64,000 bases of DNA from Thalassotalea litorea (GTDB taxonomy: Bacteria; Pseudomonadota; Gammaproteobacteria; Enterobacterales; Alteromonadaceae). The notes under the pieces are model-generated. The model did no database searches. It had not been told where the DNA came from and saw nothing but the letters and a program-made list of their open reading frames with translations. Numbering within the stretch: the first letter of the stretch is position 1; every line of letters starts with the position of its first letter. A program made the position numbers and the translations under genes. Shown in pieces: positions 18,257 to 26,351 of this stretch. The stretch covers positions 119,908-183,907 of the forward strand of contig NZ_VCBC01000012.1 in assembly GCF_005843925.1 (NCBI RefSeq), in the 5' to 3' direction.

Positions 18257-19177
18257 TCAGTAACCCTTATTTCTATCCACTATATAGCTAAGTCGCTGTC
18301 CTGACTGTAAATTTACATAGTGACTGGCGATTTGTTCAATGATATTTTGCTGCTTCGTAACTGCAGCAATATGCGGTGTTATCACCAGGTTACTTTGCTG
18401 CCAAAAAGGATGTTGCTGAGGTAAAGGCTCGGTTTTGAACACATCAAGGCAAGCACTGTGGATCACCTTGTGCTGTAACGCATACAGTAAATCCATTTCC
18501 ACCACGGAATTACCACGACCAACATTGATAAATAACGCATGAGATTGCATTTGTTGAAAGAACCGTAAATTAAATAGATCATCCGTATGCTGGGTTGCGG
18601 GTAGCAAACTGACCACACAATCTGCATTTGAAACCACCTGCGTCAGGCCATCATCACCATGAAAGCAAGGGTAAGCTCTATCCGGTTTCGGACTATTACT
18701 CCAACCACTGATTTGAAACCCTCGATTAAGCAAGTCATTGGCTACTTGATGACCTAATTGCCCAACCCCCAATAAAGCCACAGATTTAACAGTCGTTGCC
18801 TTTCTCTCTTGCCACCGGCTTTGAGATTGTTGCTGGTTATAGGTGGTAAATTGATATTGAAAATTTAAAATCTGAGCCAATACATAGTCACACATTTGTT
18901 TGCTCAGGTTTTCCTCGACAATTCGGCACACGGGCACTTGCGGTAAATCCTTTAACGCTAAAATGCCATCTACCCCCGCCCCTAAAGAACAGATGGCTTT
19001 AAGATTTGGCAATTGAGATAGTAAATTTTCAGGACAATTCCATGCAACCACAAATTCGATGGCATCTAAGTTTGTAAGCTGCGGCCAAACCTGAATTTCT
19101 ACATCTTTTAGAACGTCTGATAAACCAGACCTCAGGGGTTGTACATCTCGTCCTTGAATAATTAATGCGACTGTCAT
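18257..19177 (-). CDS. ghrA: Glyoxylate/hydroxypyruvate reductase A-like dehydrogenase
   Basis: 306 residues from the ATG at 19177; an in-frame TTG at 19189 would add four. D-2-hydroxyacid dehydrogenase family: NAD(P)-binding GVGQLGHQVANDLLNRGF, catalytic Arg in NVGRGNSVVEMD, Glu in DVFKTEPLP and His in VITPHIAAVT. The short substrate domain and overall length match GhrA (E. coli 312), which reduces glyoxylate and hydroxypyruvate with NADPH in the cytoplasm. Exact substrate is inferred from family resemblance only. The gene is divergent from epd-pgk-fba. Confidence 0.8.
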   Translation of the reverse strand: MTVALIIQGRDVQPLRSGLSDVLKDVEIQVWPQLTNLDAIEFVVAWNCPENLLSQLPNLKAICSLGAGVDGILALKDLPQVPVCRIVEENLSKQMCDYVLAQILNFQYQFTTYNQQQSQSRWQERKATTVKSVALLGVGQLGHQVANDLLNRGFQISGWSNSPKPDRAYPCFHGDDGLTQVVSNADCVVSLLPATQHTDDLFNLRFFQQMQSHALFINVGRGNSVVEMDLLYALQHKVIHSACLDVFKTEPLPQQHPFWQQSNLVITPHIAAVTKQQNIIEQIASHYVNLQSGQRLSYIVDRNKGY

Positions 19178-19607
19178 AAATGAATCCAACTTGTGGTTAT
19201 TACTAACCTATAAAAAGAAAACTTTCAAAGACCACTACAAAAAACAAAAAATTATGACAACCCTTTGTTTTGTATGGTGCTAACAGCAGATGCTGACAAA
19301 CAACGACCCATTAAAATTGTATCTATACCGGGACAAACCAGTATTAGATGAAAAAAATCTACACAATTTCATTGCACCTAATGGCTAGGTAAGGGAAAAT
19401 ACCTCGGTTTTTTACAGGGCGTTCACAAAACCCTGTTTGGATCAAGAGCGATAATAGGCATAAATATATGGCTCGTCTATAGTTCATCAAGCTAAGGTCA
19501 TCCAAAGGTGTTAAACCCGATGAGATCACCAGGATTCTGAATGAGACTATCGCACCGATTAATTTTCCATATTCTAAATGAAAGGTCGTTTCTATGACCT
19601 TTGAATT
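19178..19607. promoter_or_regulatory. Divergent intergenic region between ghrA-like gene and epd
   Basis: 430 bp without a gene; it must hold promoters for both directions. One inverted repeat, ACAGGG/CCCTGT (19414-19419 and 19431-19436, 11-nt loop), is visible. The AT-rich stretch after 19440 may contain the epd promoter, but no convincing -35/-10 pair can be assigned by eye. Confidence 0.4.
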
Positions 19608-20624
19608 ATGACAATAAAAATTGCAATAAATGGCTTTGGCCGAATTGGCCGATCAATTTTGCGGGCTTTGTATGAAAGTGGCCGTACAGACGAATTTCGG
19701 ATAGTAGCCATTAATGAACTGGCAAAGCCCGAAGGCATCGCGCATCTATTAAAATATGATACCAATCATGGCCGATTCTCTTTTGATGTGAGTTTATCCC
19801 ATGGCTATTTAAATGTCGGTTCCGACGCCATTGCGCTAATCCATCAACCTGAAATTACCGGACTTCCCTGGGGAGAGCTGGACGTCGATATCGTGTTGGA
19901 TTGTACCGGCATTTATCAGGGCAAACATGAAGCGTTAAAGCACATCGCTCAAGGCGCCAAAAAAGTTTTGTATTCCCAACCAGCATACAATGACGTAGAT
20001 AAAACCATCATTTATGGCATTAATCACGACACTTTAGAAAGTCGCGATCAAATTATTTCCAATGGTTCCTGCACCACCAACTGTATCGTGCCGGTAATAC
20101 AGGTGCTCGACAATGCCTTTGGTGTACAAAAAGGCACCATCACCACCATCCATTCCTCAATGCATGATCAACAGGTTATTGACGCTTATCACGATGACTT
20201 AAGACTTGCCCGAGCCGCCAGTCAATCGATTATTCCGGTCAATACCAAACTGGCCGCAGGCATCGAGCGGATATTACCGAAATTTGCCGGTCGTTTTGAA
20301 GCCATTGCCGTGCGGGTGCCAACGGTTAATGTTACCGCGATGGATTTAAGCGTAACACTTACCACCGATGTCGATATTAATGCGGTAAACAGCGCCCTTA
20401 ACGAAGCCCAGCAAAGCGGGTTAAGCGGCATTCTCGGATTGACCATGGAACCCTTGGTATCTTCTGACTTTAATCATGATCCTCATTCTTGCATTGTTGA
20501 CGGCAATCAAACGCGAGTTAGCCATAACCGACTGGTTAAATTACTGGTGTGGTGTGATAACGAATGGGGCTTTGCGAATCGAATGCTGGATACAACATCA
20601 GCAATATTTAATACCGCCGATTAG
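19608..20624 (+). CDS. epd: D-erythrose-4-phosphate dehydrogenase
   Basis: 338 residues, GAPDH superfamily. N-terminal NAD-binding [10 protein letters not shown], catalytic Cys in [12 protein letters not shown]. Epd rather than GapA is indicated by the stretch [17 protein letters not shown], by [12 protein letters not shown] and by the genomic position before pgk and fba, as in E. coli. Epd oxidises erythrose 4-phosphate to 4-phosphoerythronate, feeding pyridoxal phosphate synthesis. The next enzyme of that pathway, PdxB, is encoded at 60941-62077 in this window. First gene of a three-gene operon; 61 bp to pgk. Confidence 0.9.
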   Translation: MTIKIAINGFGRIGRSILRALYESGRTDEFRIVAINELAKPEGIAHLLKYDTNHGRFSFDVSLSHGYLNVGSDAIALIHQPEITGLPWGELDVDIVLDCTGIYQGKHEALKHIAQGAKKVLYSQPAYNDVDKTIIYGINHDTLESRDQIISNGSCTTNCIVPVIQVLDNAFGVQKGTITTIHSSMHDQQVIDAYHDDLRLARAASQSIIPVNTKLAAGIERILPKFAGRFEAIAVRVPTVNVTAMDLSVTLTTDVDINAVNSALNEAQQSGLSGILGLTMEPLVSSDFNHDPHSCIVDGNQTRVSHNRLVKLLVWCDNEWGFANRMLDTTSAIFNTAD

Positions 20625-20685
20625 CCCACGAGGTAGTGAGAGCCAGCGGCGTCATCAAAAACTTGTAGCTTAATGGAGAAAACTC

Positions 20686-21870
20686 ATGTCTGTCATCAAA
20701 ATGACTGAACTTGATTTAGCGAACCAACGGGTACTTATCCGTGAAGATTTGAATGTTCCGATAAAAGACGGAAAAATCACCTCTGACGCCCGATTGAAGG
20801 CCGCCCTACCAACAATTAAACTTGCCCTGGAAAAAGGCGCAAGCGTCATGGTAATGTCGCACCTTGGGCGTCCGGTCGAAGGTGAATTTGATGCCCAGTT
20901 TTCATTACAACCTGTCGCCGACTACCTTAAAGCGGCTCTGAATGTACCTGTGCGATTAGTCACTGACTATTTAGAAGGCACGCAACAGCAACAAGGTGAA
21001 GTATTGCTCTTTGAAAACGTTCGCTTTAATAAAGGTGAAAAGAAAAACGAGCAGACATTGGCCAAACAATTGGCCGCACTTTGTGATGTGTTTGTGATGG
21101 ACGCCTTTGGCACCGCGCATCGCGCTCAGGCGAGTACTTATGGCGTTGCTCAATTCGCTCCTATTGCCTGCGCAGGTCCATTACTTGCCAATGAGTTATC
21201 TGCCTTAGGTCAAGCGTTGAATAATCCGGCTCGACCTATGGTAGCAATTGTGGGTGGTTCAAAAGTATCAACCAAATTGACCGTTTTGGATTCTCTTTCA
21301 GGCATTGTTGACCAATTGATTGTTGGTGGTGGTATCGCCAATACGTTTATTGCCTCTCAAGGGCACAGCGTTGGAAAATCTTTGTATGAAGCCGATTTAG
21401 TCGAAGAAGCGCAGCGCCTGCTAAACGCCGCACAACAATCCGGTGGCGATATTCCAATTCCGAGCGACGTCATTGTCGGTAGTGAATTTTCAGAAAGCGC
21501 GATTGCAACCACTAAACCTGTGGCTGAAGTCACTGATCAGGATATGATTTTTGATATTGGCCCAGATTCGGCCAATACTTTAGCTAGCATCCTGGAAAAT
21601 GCTGGCACGATTGTCTGGAACGGTCCGGTTGGCGTATTCGAATTCGATCAGTTCGGAAAAGGCACTGAAATCATTGCCAAAGCGATTGCGCAGTCAAAGG
21701 CATTTTCCATAGCCGGAGGTGGTGACACGCTAGCCGCCGTCGATAAATATGGTATCGCCGATAAAGTTTCTTATATTTCAACCGGTGGTGGTGCCTTTCT
21801 TGAATTCCTGGAAGGAAAGAAATTACCCGCAGTCGCCATCCTTGAAGAACGCGCAGCACAACTAAAATAA
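20686..21870 (+). CDS. pgk: Phosphoglycerate kinase
   Basis: 394 residues (E. coli 387). Cytoplasmic glycolytic enzyme that transfers phosphate from 1,3-bisphosphoglycerate to ADP. Typical motifs are [17 protein letters not shown] (N-domain), the substrate loop [21 protein letters not shown] and the C-terminal nucleotide loop [18 protein letters not shown] good ribosome binding site (GGAGAAA) precedes the ATG. Confidence 0.97.
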   Translation: MSVIKMTELDLANQRVLIREDLNVPIKDGKITSDARLKAALPTIKLALEKGASVMVMSHLGRPVEGEFDAQFSLQPVADYLKAALNVPVRLVTDYLEGTQQQQGEVLLFENVRFNKGEKKNEQTLAKQLAALCDVFVMDAFGTAHRAQASTYGVAQFAPIACAGPLLANELSALGQALNNPARPMVAIVGGSKVSTKLTVLDSLSGIVDQLIVGGGIANTFIASQGHSVGKSLYEADLVEEAQRLLNAAQQSGGDIPIPSDVIVGSEFSESAIATTKPVAEVTDQDMIFDIGPDSANTLASILENAGTIVWNGPVGVFEFDQFGKGTEIIAKAIAQSKAFSIAGGGDTLAAVDKYGIADKVSYISTGGGAFLEFLEGKKLPAVAILEERAAQLK

Positions 21871-21908
21871 TAAAATTATATTGCGGCGAAAACAAAAGAA
21901 AAACGAGT

Positions 21909-21930
21909 GGCGGTCTTACCGCCCTTTTAT
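21909..21930 (+). terminator. Short hairpin between pgk and fba (attenuator candidate)
   Basis: Arms GGCGGT (21909-21914) and ACCGCC (21918-21923), 3-nt loop, then CTTTTATTATT. The stem is short and the T-tract interrupted, so only partial termination between pgk and fba would be expected. Confidence 0.5.
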
Positions 21931-21948
21931 TATTGCAGGAGAATTTTT

Positions 21949-23013
21949 ATGCCTTTAATTTCTATGCGTCAAATGCTGGATCATGCTGCAGAGCACGATT
22001 ACGGTATTCCGGCGTTTAACGTCAATAACCTGGAGCAGGTTCGCGCAATTATGATGGCCGCTAAAGCGACCAATAGCCCCGCGATCTTGCAGGCTTCAGC
22101 AGGTGCGAGAAAGTATGCCGGTGCACCATTTTTACGTCACTTAATTCAAGCCGCTATCGATGAATTTCCTGAGATCCCGGTGGTAATGCATCAGGATCAC
22201 GGAACCTCACCAGCCGTTTGCCAACGCTCTATTCAGCTCGGTTTTTCATCGGTGATGATGGATGGCTCGTTAATGGATGATGGCAAAACCCCGTCCAGTT
22301 ACGAATATAATTTAGAAGTGACACAGCAAACGGTGGCCATGGCTCACGCCTGTGGAGTTAGTGTCGAAGGTGAGCTCGGTTGTCTTGGTTCGCTTGAAAC
22401 TGGTATGGCCGGCGAAGAAGATGGGGTTGGCGCCGAAGGTGTGCTGAGTCATGATCAATTATTAACAGATCCTGAAGAAGCAGCGGATTTTGTCGCCAAA
22501 ACTCAGGTAGATGCTTTGGCAATCGCCTGTGGTACTTCCCATGGCGCATACAAGTTTACCCGTCCACCAACAGGCGACATTCTCGCCATTGATCGCATCA
22601 AAGAAATTAATCGTCGCATCCCAAATACTCATTTGGTTATGCACGGCTCTTCATCGGTGCCTCAGGATTGGTTAGCGGTAATTAATGAATACGGTGGTGC
22701 GATCCCAGAAACTTACGGTGTGCCCGTTGAGCAAATTCAAGAAGGCATTAAAAATGGCGTTCGTAAAGTAAATATCGACACTGACTTACGTTTGGCGTCT
22801 ACCGGGGCAATTCGTCGCTTCCTCGCTCAAAATCCAAGTGAATTTGACCCGCGTAAATATCTGGCAGTAACCACGCAAGCGATGTATGAAATCTGTAAAG
22901 CTCGTTACGAAGCGTTCAATACTGCCGGCCAAGCCGATAAAATTAAGCCGATTTCTTTAGATGATATCGCAATCAAGTACAGCCAGGGTCAGCTCGCCGC
23001 ATTGATAAAGTAA
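21949..23013 (+). CDS. fba: Class II fructose-1,6-bisphosphate aldolase
   Basis: 354 residues from the ATG at 21949, which has AGGAGA 6 bp upstream; a longer in-frame reading from 21907 would translate the hairpin and is rejected. Zinc-dependent class II aldolase: metal ligands in HQDHGTS, in [12 protein letters not shown] and in [16 protein letters not shown]-like phosphate loop [12 protein letters not shown]. The sequence is of the longer class IIB or Calvin-cycle subtype (about 350 residues), not the E. coli FbaA type. Works with Pgk in glycolysis and gluconeogenesis. A strong terminator follows. Confidence 0.95.
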   Translation: MPLISMRQMLDHAAEHDYGIPAFNVNNLEQVRAIMMAAKATNSPAILQASAGARKYAGAPFLRHLIQAAIDEFPEIPVVMHQDHGTSPAVCQRSIQLGFSSVMMDGSLMDDGKTPSSYEYNLEVTQQTVAMAHACGVSVEGELGCLGSLETGMAGEEDGVGAEGVLSHDQLLTDPEEAADFVAKTQVDALAIACGTSHGAYKFTRPPTGDILAIDRIKEINRRIPNTHLVMHGSSSVPQDWLAVINEYGGAIPETYGVPVEQIQEGIKNGVRKVNIDTDLRLASTGAIRRFLAQNPSEFDPRKYLAVTTQAMYEICKARYEAFNTAGQADKIKPISLDDIAIKYSQGQLAALIK

Positions 23014-23069
23014 TTTGTCTGGCACTTACTCGATAACGAATATTTGCAACGTTCTTTGGTAAAAAACTT

Positions 23070-23109
23070 CGAGCAGTGGTCAATTAATTGACGACTGCTC
23101 GTTTTTTTT
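23070..23109 (+). terminator. Intrinsic terminator of the epd-pgk-fba operon
   Basis: Arms CGAGCAGT (23070-23077) and ACTGCTCG (23094-23101), with a second self-complementary segment GTCAATTAATTGAC inside, followed by eight T. Confidence 0.9.
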
Positions 23110-23118
23110 GGATATAAT
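23088..23118 (+). promoter_or_regulatory. Candidate sigma-70 promoter of the DUF481 gene
   Basis: TTGACG (23088-23093) and a consensus TATAAT (23113-23118) are separated by 19 bp, slightly long. The -35 box lies inside the fba terminator hairpin, so terminator and promoter overlap. Located about 50 bp before the start codon. Confidence 0.45.
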
Positions 23119-23150
23119 GGCCACAACCCTCTAATAACAACACAACAAGG

Positions 23151-23167
23151 CTGATGGATACCATCAG
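23151..23167 (+). promoter_or_regulatory. Inverted repeat at the translation start of the DUF481 gene
   Basis: Perfect arms CTGATGG and CCATCAG around a 3-nt ATA loop, ending 3 bp before the likely ATG. In the mRNA it would fold in the position of the ribosome binding site. Confidence 0.5.
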
Positions 23168-23169
23168 TG

Positions 23170-24075
23170 ATGGCTATGAACAGAATAATAACGTTGCTCG
23201 GCTTAAGCGCCCTTTCTTTTTCCTTGTTGGCTGCTCAGGATTCGGAAAATATTTCTGAAGCAAACGAAGCCTTGGTTCGCACACTCTATGATGAAAAAGA
23301 GCTGACATGTTATAACTTTACCGACGAAATTCCGCCGGAAGAATACATTGCATTACCAGAGTGTAATAACATCCCCTCTTCATTTACCGGTGCATTTGAA
23401 ATCGGTGCGTTCTTTAAAACAGATGTGCGTAATTCTGCGTTTGCAAAAACCGGACTCGATTTAGATCACGAACGGGGAAAGTTAAGAACCAATGTCCGTC
23501 TTGACTTATTTGTTCGAAAAACAGAACAGACAGATTCTGACACTCAAGAAACGGATTACGAAACAACCGATCAAAAGTGGTCTTCGACAATTCAAAGTAA
23601 TTACACCTTTGAGCGAGGCGGTAAAAACTACGGTTTTGGCTTTGGTTCATACGAAGATGACCGCTTTAACGGATTTGAGTATCAAAGCTCAATCGCAGCG
23701 GGTTGGGGTCGCCGTTGGTTTGAAGACGACATTTCTTATTTTGATGCGGAAATCGGTCCGGGTTATAAAATTGACGAGTTGAGCAACCCTCAACCTGACG
23801 AAGACAAAACTCAAAAAGCATTTATTGTTCGTACCGCTGCGACTTATGAAACCCGGGTATTCGAGTCGATTCAATTTAAACAAATCGTCAGTGCAGAATT
23901 AGCACCGAAAAGTGGCGAAAGCAGTAAATATAAATCGATCACAGCGTTTAGTACTCAACTGATCGACGCCTTAGCACTAAAGTTTGCATTCACGGTTGAT
24001 TATAATAGTAAGGTTCAGGGGAACATCCAAAAAACCCGTACCGAAACGTCACTTACGCTGGTTTACAGTATTTAG
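23170..24075 (+). CDS. DUF481 outer-membrane beta-barrel protein
   Basis: About 301 residues. Signal peptide MNRIITLLGLSALSFSLLA; mature part dominated by alternating aromatic/polar strands (SNYTFERGGKNYGFGFGSYE, SSIAAGWGRRWFE, FDAEIGPGYKIDE) and a terminal strand SLTLVYSI, as in outer-membrane barrels. Residues from about 85 onward match the DUF481 (YdiY-like) family. The first 60 mature residues contain two Cys (ELTCYNF, LPECNNIP) that could form a disulfide. Three in-frame starts exist (GTG 23167, ATG 23170, ATG 23176); none has a clear Shine-Dalgarno. Function unknown. Confidence 0.8.
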   Translation: MAMNRIITLLGLSALSFSLLAAQDSENISEANEALVRTLYDEKELTCYNFTDEIPPEEYIALPECNNIPSSFTGAFEIGAFFKTDVRNSAFAKTGLDLDHERGKLRTNVRLDLFVRKTEQTDSDTQETDYETTDQKWSSTIQSNYTFERGGKNYGFGFGSYEDDRFNGFEYQSSIAAGWGRRWFEDDISYFDAEIGPGYKIDELSNPQPDEDKTQKAFIVRTAATYETRVFESIQFKQIVSAELAPKSGESSKYKSITAFSTQLIDALALKFAFTVDYNSKVQGNIQKTRTETSLTLVYSI

Positions 24076-24114
24076 ATTGACCCGATTGTATGTAACAACG
24101 AGTAAGGTATTTCA

Positions 24115-25050
24115 ATGAATTTAGCCGATATTGATTTAAACTTACTCGTTGCTTTCGATATTCTCCTGAGAGAGAAAAACGTAAGCAGAGCCGCTGAACA
24201 ACTAAATATTACCCAGCCGGCAATGAGCAGTAGCTTAAAACGTTTACGAAAACTGCTCAACGATCCGGTGTTGGTCAGAACGTCAGAAGGTATGCAACCT
24301 ACCGAAAAAGCGAAAAAATTAGCGCCAAAATTAAGAAAAATACTCCTCGATTTAACCGACGCCCTACAAAAAGTCGATAGTTTCAACCCGAAGACTAGTC
24401 AACGTTTATTCCGCATTATGGCAAGTGACTATGCGGCTTCAACACTGTTGCCATCACTATTAAACCAGCTAAATGAGTTAGCCCCAGGCATCACTTTGGA
24501 CATCATGACACCGAGCGATGTCGATTTCGTTGATGTAGAAAATGGCAAGATTGATATGGCCATTAACCACTTTGAAAAACTGCCACAGTCTTTCCACCAA
24601 AAAGTGCTGTGGCAAGATAGTTTTTCCTGTATCACTCACAGTGACAATCCGCAGACATCACCACTGACATTAGAAAACTACCTGAAAGCACAACATGTTT
24701 GGGTTTCAAAAACCGGTTTTGGTGTGGGTGTGGGTATGAACCCCAAAGACGTACAAAAACTTGGCTGGGTAGATGAAGCCTTGGCGAAAATCGGTGAAAA
24801 ACGCAAAATCAAACTGTTTACGCGTAATTATCAGGTCGCGATGCAGTTGGCCCACGATGATCACCTATTGGCGACTCTGCCGAGCAAAGCCGCAAATATT
24901 CACGCTTCGCGCCCAAATTATACTGTGCAAGCCCCGCCGTTTGTCATTCCAGACATCGAATTAAAGATGATATGGAGCCCACTCATCCACCATGAGCCTA
25001 GCCATATCTGGCTGCGACAACAGGTAATAGAGGCAGCCAAGCGAGTCTAA
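24115..25050 (+). CDS. LysR-family transcriptional regulator
   Basis: 311 residues. N-terminal winged helix-turn-helix (MNLADIDLNLLVAFDILLRE, then RAAEQLNITQPAMSSSLKRL), followed by a two-lobed periplasmic-binding-like effector domain from about residue 90. It has AGG 7 nt before the ATG. It starts 39 bp after the DUF481 gene in the same direction, so co-transcription is possible. The LTTLDLNLL-type N-terminus and RTSEGMQPTEKA resemble the NodD/LinR/PcpR-like branch, but effector and targets cannot be predicted. Confidence 0.9.
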   Translation: MNLADIDLNLLVAFDILLREKNVSRAAEQLNITQPAMSSSLKRLRKLLNDPVLVRTSEGMQPTEKAKKLAPKLRKILLDLTDALQKVDSFNPKTSQRLFRIMASDYAASTLLPSLLNQLNELAPGITLDIMTPSDVDFVDVENGKIDMAINHFEKLPQSFHQKVLWQDSFSCITHSDNPQTSPLTLENYLKAQHVWVSKTGFGVGVGMNPKDVQKLGWVDEALAKIGEKRKIKLFTRNYQVAMQLAHDDHLLATLPSKAANIHASRPNYTVQAPPFVIPDIELKMIWSPLIHHEPSHIWLRQQVIEAAKRV

Positions 25051-25110
25051 TTACTCGCATCAAATGGCATGCCTTTTTCCCTCTGTCGGGCCACGCTTAA
25101 TAATTAACAC

Positions 25111-25818
25111 TTAAGACGAGCGTCGACGACAACCTATCAACAATAGACCCGCCGCAAGTAACAGCAGACTTCCAGGCTCAGGAACCGGTTGTGGTTCTGT
25201 CGGAGGTATGGTCTCATCTGGCCCAGTACCATCCGGATTATTGCCATTGCCGCCACCAGGATCCGTCGGACCCGTTAAATCACCGCCATTGCTATCTGGA
25301 ATGCGAGTATAAATCGATGTAATAAACACCTCACCTTCGCTGCTCGCCCCAGCATAGTCAAAGTTGACTTCTAAGTAGGTCACAATACCTAATGGGTTGG
25401 CATTCGGATCATTACTAACAATATATAACGTCCCGCCCTGCTCTGATTGGCTAACTTGATATTGCAAACCTTCAAAGTCGACAGTCTCGCCTTCGTAGGT
25501 AAAGGTAAATTGAAGAAATTCGCCTACACCCAAAGTTTCCAATGGATTTGAACCACAGCCACGATTTCCTCGACAGGCAAGCAGACCATTATCAGGGTCG
25601 AGTAGCTCATTAAAGTCAGCGGCATTATCTATGGTAAGACTGAGCCCTGGTTCAATAATATCCAAGGGCAAAGAAAAGTTTTGGGAATTACTTTTAACTG
25701 TGCGTTGATTCGCCAGTTTTTTAAAGTCAACAAGTTGCACGAGCTCGGCCAGAGTGCCAGAGCTGAATACAACCAACAGCGTTAAAAGGGTAATCCTGAA
25801 AACGTTAATCAATTTCAT
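25111..25818 (-). CDS. PEP-CTERM sorting-signal protein
   Basis: 235 residues from the ATG at 25818, which has GGAG 7 nt upstream. N-terminal signal peptide (FRITLLTLLVVFSSGTLA). The C-terminus is a textbook PEP-CTERM tripartite signal: VPEPGS, a hydrophobic segment (LLLLAAGLLLIG), then the basic CRRRSS. A Pro/Gly/Asp/Asn-rich linker precedes it. In such proteins the tail is processed by an exosortase of the EpsH family, encoded elsewhere; none is in the window. The CRGNRGCGSNP segment may carry a disulfide. The exported domain is not recognised. The second tandem-repeat array lies about 200 bp upstream. Confidence 0.85.
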   Translation of the reverse strand: MKLINVFRITLLTLLVVFSSGTLAELVQLVDFKKLANQRTVKSNSQNFSLPLDIIEPGLSLTIDNAADFNELLDPDNGLLACRGNRGCGSNPLETLGVGEFLQFTFTYEGETVDFEGLQYQVSQSEQGGTLYIVSNDPNANPLGIVTYLEVNFDYAGASSEGEVFITSIYTRIPDSNGGDLTGPTDPGGGNGNNPDGTGPDETIPPTEPQPVPEPGSLLLLAAGLLLIGCRRRSS

Positions 25819-26013
25819 ATTACAACTCCAAACATCGGGATATGAAAACATCGATAAAACAACGTTTATTAATTTTACCCCGCAAGTATAGTACAAATTA
25901 GAAAAATCAATTTTGACAGCTGGATAGCAGAAATTAAGGTGTTCCGATGGTATTGGATACGAAACAGCGATGTGGCGACAGATAGGCGCCCGAACGGCCA
26001 TAGACAGGCTTTT

Positions 26014-26299
26014 ATGGCTCGAGAGGATAAGTACATCCATAACAACCCCTCTCTAACACCATCCATGGCTCGAGAGGATAAGACCATCCATAACAAACCC
26101 TCTCTAACACCATCCATGGCTCGAGAGGATAAGACCATCCATAACAAACCCTCTCTAACACCATCCATGGCTCGAGAGGATAAGTACATCCATAACAAAC
26201 CCTCTCTAACACCATCCATGGCTCGAGAGGATAAGTACATCCATAACAAACCCTCTCTAACACCATCCATGGCTCGAGAGGATAAGTACATCCATGTAC
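26014..26299 (-). repeat. 51-bp tandem repeat array (array 2)
   Basis: Five complete 51-bp units start at 26029, 26080, 26131, 26182 and 26233, with a truncated unit at each end (26014-26028 and 26284-26299). Units 2 and 3 carry AAGACCATCC where the others have AAGTACATCC; unit 1 has one further substitution. On the minus strand each unit contains inverted repeat CCTCTC/GAGAGG enclosing CCATGGATGG. The unit adjoining the ppiD terminator carries the perfect inverted repeat GTACAT/ATGTAC (26286-26299). Same architecture and core as array 1. Confidence 0.9.
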
Positions 26300-26326
26300 A
26301 AAAAAAAAGGCCGCGATGCGGCCTTT
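26300..26326 (-). terminator. Intrinsic terminator of ppiD
   Basis: Arms GGCCGC (26309-26314) and GCGGCC (26318-26323), extended by A/T pairs, 3-nt loop, then nine T on the minus strand (26300-26308). The repeat array begins at the very end of this T-tract. Confidence 0.9.
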
Positions 26327-26351
26327 TCAATTCAAAGATTAGAATCTTCGA

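Noticed and set aside
18257..19177. Second pdxB or a phosphoglycerate dehydrogenase
   Set aside because: It lacks the PdxB C-terminal domain and ACT domain; length and motifs fit the GhrA type better.
19608..20624. Glycolytic GAPDH (gapA)
   Set aside because: The sequence matches Epd-specific segments and the epd-pgk-fba order.
21907..21948. Extended start for the aldolase at 21907
   Set aside because: It would translate the pgk-fba hairpin; the ATG at 21949 has AGGAGA and the family N-terminus.
25819..26040. Extended N-terminus of the PEP-CTERM protein up to 26040
   Set aside because: It would place a signal peptide in the middle of the protein and run into array 2; the ATG at 25818 has GGAG upstream.
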